Positions 61,801-64,000 of a stretch of 64,000 bases of DNA are shown piece after piece (positions within the stretch are counted from its first letter, which is position 1; every line of letters begins with the position of its first letter). Origin of the DNA: Drosophila pseudoobscura. Its lineage: Eukaryota; Arthropoda; Insecta; Diptera; Drosophilidae. Under the pieces are notes generated by a model. That model was given only the letters and a program-made list of their open reading frames with translations, was not told where the DNA came from and searched no databases. A program made the position numbers and the translations under genes. The stretch lies in the NCBI RefSeq assembly GCF_009870125.1, contig NC_046680.1:13473501-13537500 (forward strand), in the 5' to 3' direction.

Positions 61801-64000
61801 TAATAACTAACTAAGGACAAAAAGACACCAATTCTAGAAGGAACGAATTAAATAAATGAAACTTTAGGCACATCAATAAATGCACTACTTTTGCACTTGG
61901 AAAATGATAAATAAAATGCTTCAATATTCAATAATTAACAGACAAAATGTTTAGTTTATATATAAGAATTTCAATCAAAACGATAATGTTTTTTCTTTGC
62001 TGAGAATATTTGTTCTTTTTTTTTTTTAGTTTTTTGATATTTTTGTAGTTTTGTTTTGTGTTTAGTTTGCGAACGATAAGCACCTGGCACCAAAGGTACA
62101 GAAGAATTTCCTACGGCAGCAGGAGGAGCGGGTATTTGACCGAAGACCATACCGTGACGACCTCCTAAAGGTCTACCGGGTATGTGACCTATATTATAAC
62201 GATAACAATAACGATAACGATACAATTATGGTGAGTTGAGAGTGTGTGCGTTATAGGAATGTACATATGTGGGGAGGGTATTTGCATGGGATGTGATAGC
62301 GAGAACAGAAATACAAATCATACAAATGAAGAACAAACAAAAATGTAATAAACAAAATTTGGAAATCAGAAACATTCGTAAATACAAAGAATTGTTTTTC
62401 ATCCCAGTGGACCAAAACAAAAAAAAAAAACGACAAAATCGCGAGCGATTCACGGCAAAAAGAATTTTGTGATCAAAAAACAAACAATGTTTAAAGTCTA
62501 GCTAAATGATCGCAAACGAGTGATAAGTGGATAAAATTGTATCTTTAAAGATATCGAATAAGGCCTGCAAATCAGCACAACATGATCAGGGATCACTGAA
62601 CGGATGATAGATTGTGATGCACAAATTCATATTATGAATGAAAATCACTAAACATCGGCACTATCGTATGAAATCCATAAATGAGCGCTGAGCATGTTGT
62701 GCTGGTGAGCGATTGATTTTTTTTACGGCGGAGCTGATTCCGTTAATTTAAAATGTTTGATTTTCGCGTAATTCTCGACTAAAAATTTTGGGTCCATTGG
62801 GATAGTATAGCGTTTAAATGTGTGTCGTGTGTATGTGTATAAACTAACAAAATTAGCAACTGAATTTTGCTAGTTTTTTTTAATTTGATTTTGTGGTAAA
62901 TATTAGTAGGACATAGTAGGATATAGTATTAGATGGCGGCCACAATATAAATGAGTTTAAATATGTTTATTTTGGTTTCATGTGAGTGCAGGACGTGCGT
63001 TGGCAGTTGGCACGATTCGGTTACGGTTACGGTTCGGTTACAGGAGTTCGAGTTGGTATGCAGTTGGCTAAAGTTTTTTGGCAATGATTTTAAAATTTCA
63101 ATTTGGCGTTAACATAGAAAAAATAATGAACGGAATGGAATGAAACGATAAAACATCTTGTAAAAACGCAGTAACAGAAAATACAGTATCTTTTGATCGA
63201 ACAGTCGAACAAACACAACAAAAACACAAACAAAAATAATGGTAAAAATGAGAGGTTTGATCCACTTTTGGGGGATCCATTGAATACATCAAATTTACCT
63301 TGCTGCGTTAGCTGGACAACAGCGGCGGGTAGTTTTGTTGAAATGGCCACTGGTGTGGCGCCCACGGCTGGAATCTTGATCTCCGCCTCCGGTGGATGAA
63401 CATTACCGCTTGCCTCGACTAGACTGCCGCTTGTGGTGGTAGATGTGCTTGCTGCTGGTGTGGTTGCAGCTGGGGCGGGACTGCTGCTGCTGCTGTTGCT
63501 CGTCGAGTGGCTTGCAGTTGCTGTTGCTGCTGCCCCTGCAGCTGCGGGAGTTACCGTAGTGCTGCTGCCAATCTTTTCTGGCAATTGAGATTGCGTATTC
63601 TGGGGAAAAACAGATACAAAAATCTTTAGTATTCTGTAAAATAAAACCTACGCGGTCAACGGTAGTTGATAACAATATTCCATCAGACAAATGCCTCGCA
63701 ACTGCGAACATCCTTTTAACAGCCAAAATCAATCAAAAATAGACCGATAACGGCGCTCAGTTGAATTGTAACATCACTTGGCTAACATATCTAGGCGTTT
63801 ATAGTAATTTTTGCTAACCGCTTTCACTGTGCTATTGCTGATTCCGTCCACCTGTTGTCCAGTCGTCCCGGTGTTGCTTGTTCCGCTTATCACCGTCGTC
63901 GTCGTCGTCTCCAGAGTTGCTTGTTGCGGAGTTGGAGTTCTCTGGGCTTGGGCCGCACCGGATGCCGCTGACGTGCTAGGTTTATCCTCGTGTACCAGCT
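46820..64000 (-). CDS. dom: Domino, SWR1/p400-type remodelling ATPase, Dom-A form (5' end beyond window)
   Basis: Minus-strand exons: 64000-63819 (partial), 63599-63299, 60399-59584, 59361-58074, 57762-57576, 56733-56597, 56531-56345, 56064-53899, 53593 to a donor (best candidate 52322), 50529-50494, 50413-47354 and 47290-46820. Order of domains: Ser/Thr/Ala-rich N-terminal part; HSA domain with [17 protein letters not shown]; acidic stretch; Snf2 N-lobe with Walker A DEMGLGKT and DEAQ box; long INO80-family insertion (exon 56064-53899); C-lobe with [16 protein letters not shown] and [12 protein letters not shown]. The Dom-A tail has a 12-codon micro-exon ([12 protein letters not shown]), a SANT domain ([14 protein letters not shown]) and long polyQ tracts. 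Domino exchanges H2A variants within the fly Tip60/SWR1-like complexes in the nucleus. The junction into the micro-exon is not certain. Confidence 0.92.
50530..51808 (-). other. Dom-B 3' UTR and Dom-A intron
   Basis: This interval is AT-rich. AATAAA on the minus strand at 51115-51120 could end the Dom-B transcript. Just beside it AGATAGATC and GATCTATCT (51091-51115) form a perfect 9-bp hairpin. No further exon is seen. Confidence 0.45.
51809..53593 (-). CDS. dom: Dom-B type 3' coding exon of domino
   Basis: The exon opens after CACTTGTAG at 53593 ([16 protein letters not shown]) and, if not spliced further, stays open for 594 codons to a stop at 51811-51809. It is Ser/Thr-rich with an acidic block ([16 protein letters not shown]). 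This matches the known scheme in which Domino has a long A form and a shorter B form with different C-termini. Within it AAT|GTGAGC at 52322/52321 is a phase-0 donor candidate for Dom-A. GAA|GTGAGT near 52650 and AAT|GTGAGT near 53165 are alternatives. Confidence 0.8.
   Translation of the reverse strand: MSPVERYAMRFVEATGAAWTAEQLRAAEAELEAQKREWEANRLAVMQKEEELLKPEAEAEELLTYSRKDSSNQVNVNTKQDSHSSKKRAPASRSQRNRQGQQHQLSRSVSSSHSGSSNQKRSVPPAVSSSPAQTSCRRRVSLNVSAPPVVLGSGSGTGTGNSKRSTTGGKSGSSVRRNTRLHSLGVVHVTNAQTPPTRKTTRTALAAGAAAATAAEEDSPVVAGERPKRLSANIAMSKMMKTPVLKSTQMNSSGKSSSSTTTTPPKRVCGDSTSVSVTSRRRLLKRRATIAAPLAIPSDEDEDEDENDNNTENEEEEVSVADEDDDNDDDEELSAEDNDDRASALEETTTQTEESLSEKGNGADEDEDQETHVDILSEDSESSYATAGEVTGEGEAESNASLDGCWSAHDQVQDTTMTSSTYYNVSEETDTDEPNDPLAHAKSESSKEQALQRQQHHQILSDKSDENETVGHTPRTRSRGSVKINLWTLDMSPVANTLNRSGSNRSIKKNESTPREVHSEPRRRVVTKRMVKTDGNIAVNKSSTQHKSTAGTLHPWITKTPKVMLRSTPLPATASSGAHAATGAVSSSSGTTNR
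56168..56279 (-). ncRNA. Box C/D snoRNA, copy 1
   Basis: It lies in the dom intron 56344-56065, in the sense of dom. Box C ATGATGT (56271-56265), an internal CTGA (D') and box D CTGA (56278 is outside; box D is 56178-56175). The terminal stem GATTGAA/TTCAATC pairs perfectly over 7 bp. Before box D is GAGGCATTTG, shared with two other dom introns and complementary to the conserved large-subunit rRNA stretch CAAAUGCCUC. By the D+5 rule the target would be an A of that stretch. Such RNAs are released from the debranched intron and guide 2'-O-methylation in the nucleolus. Confidence 0.85.
56831..56973 (-). ncRNA. Box H/ACA snoRNA type C, copy 3 (degenerate end)
   Basis: Same layout as the copies at 57206 and 61024: 5' hairpin closed by GCAAA/TTTGC, H box AGATCA, 3' hairpin. 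The closing stem of the 3' hairpin is damaged here (CTT where the others have CGT), though ACA remains (ACACGA). It may be a decaying copy. It lies in the dom intron 57575-56734. Confidence 0.55.
57005..57144 (-). ncRNA. Box H/ACA snoRNA type B, copy 1
   Basis: In the dom intron 57575-56734. The 5' hairpin runs from GCACCTAAAAGCG to GTGTGC. The H box AGACAA fits ANANNA. The 3' hairpin is closed by CGCAAC/GTTGTG with an upper 9-bp stem GATCGGAGT/ACTCTGGTC, and ends with ACA three bases from the 3' end (ACACTA). This is the standard pseudouridylation-guide fold. The rRNA target was not worked out. Confidence 0.82.
57206..57348 (-). ncRNA. Box H/ACA snoRNA type C, copy 2
   Basis: The 5' hairpin is closed by GCAAA/TTTGC with inner pairs TGTC/GACA and ACAT/ATGT. 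The H box is AGATCA. The 3' hairpin has a stepped base, ACG..GCGT pairing with ACGC..CGT, and an inner TTGGT/ACCAA. The tail is ACATCC. It lies directly between type B copies 1 and 2 in one dom intron. Confidence 0.75.
57380..57519 (-). ncRNA. Box H/ACA snoRNA type B, copy 2
   Basis: Same features as copy 1, which lies exactly 375 bp away, showing that B and C were duplicated together as one 375-bp unit. Confidence 0.82.
57845..57972 (-). ncRNA. Possible further H/ACA-like RNA
   Basis: In the dom intron 58073-57763. ATGCG/CGCAT and TAGCAC/GTGCTA can pair, AAACCA could be an H box and ACAACC the tail, over 128 nt. The 3' hairpin is weak and there is no second copy to support it. Confidence 0.25.
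59438..59542 (-). ncRNA. Box C/D snoRNA, copy 2
   Basis: It lies in the dom intron 59583-59362. Box C ATGATGA matches the consensus exactly (59537-59531), with CTGA as D' and box D CTGA at 59445-59442. The terminal stem AGCAT/ATGCT forms. The guide GAGGCATTTG is the same as in the copies at 56168 and 63679, while the part between box C and D' has diverged, so selection has kept the guide. Confidence 0.87.
60831..60962 (-). ncRNA. Box H/ACA snoRNA type A, copy 2
   Basis: In the large dom intron 63298-60400. The 5' hairpin is nearly the same as in type B (GCACCTAAAAGCG ... GTGTGC), but the H box is ATAGCA. The 3' hairpin has a 9-bp upper stem TGATTCTGC/GCAGGATCA, and the tail is ACAGAT. Compared with copy 1 an A-to-G change turns a U-A pair into U-G, so pairing is kept. 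Confidence 0.82.
61024..61166 (-). ncRNA. Box H/ACA snoRNA type C, copy 1
   Basis: Same boxes as the copy at 57206 (AGATCA and ACATCC), with intact basal stems. It lies between type B copy 3 and type A copy 2. Confidence 0.75.
61208..61347 (-). ncRNA. Box H/ACA snoRNA type B, copy 3
   Basis: Same length (140 nt), hairpins and H box as B copies 1 and 2; the tail is ACACCA. It lies in a different dom intron from the other B copies. Confidence 0.82.
61365..61498 (-). ncRNA. Box H/ACA snoRNA type A, copy 1
   Basis: The upper 3' stem TGATTCTGC/GCAGAATCA pairs perfectly; H box ATAGCA; tail ACAGAT. The middle of its 5' hairpin has diverged from the other A and B copies while the ends (GCACCTAAAAGCG and GTGTGC) are kept. 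Confidence 0.82.
61500..63298 (-). other. Upstream part of the large dom intron
   Basis: AT-rich sequence holding the candidate cassette exon at 62084-62188. No other supported feature is seen. Confidence 0.4.
62084..62188 (-). CDS. dom: Candidate 105-nt cassette exon of domino
   Basis: Acceptor TATAATATAG|GT at 62188 and donor GTGCCAG|GTGCTT at 62084 bound 105 nt that enter and leave in phase 1, so inclusion keeps the frame between the exons at 63299 and 60399. It would add [19 protein letters not shown] and a Pro/Ala/Val-rich tail. The codons look constrained, unlike the surrounding AT-rich intron. If the donor is skipped, the frame runs to a stop and gives a truncated protein. Confidence 0.5.
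63679..63783 (-). ncRNA. Box C/D snoRNA, copy 3
   Basis: It lies in the dom intron 63818-63600. Box C GTGATGT (63777-63771), D' CTGA and box D CTGA (63086 is not meant; box D is 63686-63683). The terminal stem is short (CCA/TGG). The D guide GAGGCATTTG is again identical. One base of the small palindrome before it changes (TCGCAG for TCGCAT). Confidence 0.83.

Overview
The window is nuclear DNA from a fruit fly of the genus Drosophila. It has short GT-AG introns, long introns full of microsatellites, and gene products that match Drosophila proteins over their whole length. The mini-me/DINE-1-like repeat and a gene order that I do not recognise from D. melanogaster suggest another lineage, perhaps the obscura group, but I cannot settle the species.

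Left part (1-5.2 kb): an alpha/beta-hydrolase gene (Hydr1-like, + strand) faces the AMPK beta subunit gene alicorn (alc, - strand). A small three-exon DUF1091 gene follows. Centre-left (about 5.3-23.7 kb, + strand): one large gene encodes a secreted or type-I membrane protein. It has an N-terminal domain that would begin with histidine after signal cleavage, EGF-like repeats, two DOMON domains, a transmembrane helix and two alternative cytoplasmic tails. A run of roughly 38 six-residue EPKSEP-type repeats splits the first DOMON domain. Centre (24.4-38.2 kb, - strand): lava lamp (lva, a 2701-residue coiled-coil golgin rebuilt here from nine exons) and Rif1 (1405 residues, with SILK and RVSF PP1-docking motifs).

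Repeat island (38.4-43.6 kb): a composite block bounded by 62-66 bp inverted repeats. It holds two units offset by exactly 1100 bp (34-bp minisatellite, 231-bp segment, captured gene fragment), a 221-bp palindrome, a 1332-bp solo LTR with a 4-bp target duplication, and a mini-me-type repeat. AT-rich DNA and a tRNA-Tyr gene with an intron follow.

Right part (46.1-64 kb, - strand): most of domino (dom), the SWR1/p400-type chromatin remodeller, with HSA, split Snf2 ATPase, SANT and polyQ regions. Two 3' ends (Dom-A and Dom-B types) and a candidate cassette exon are visible. Its introns are the most interesting part of the window. They carry what reads as eleven small nucleolar RNA genes, all in the sense of dom: three box C/D RNAs with a shared guide, and eight box H/ACA RNAs of three types (A x2, B x3, C x3) spread by local duplication. 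Types A and B share a 5' hairpin but have different 3' hairpins.
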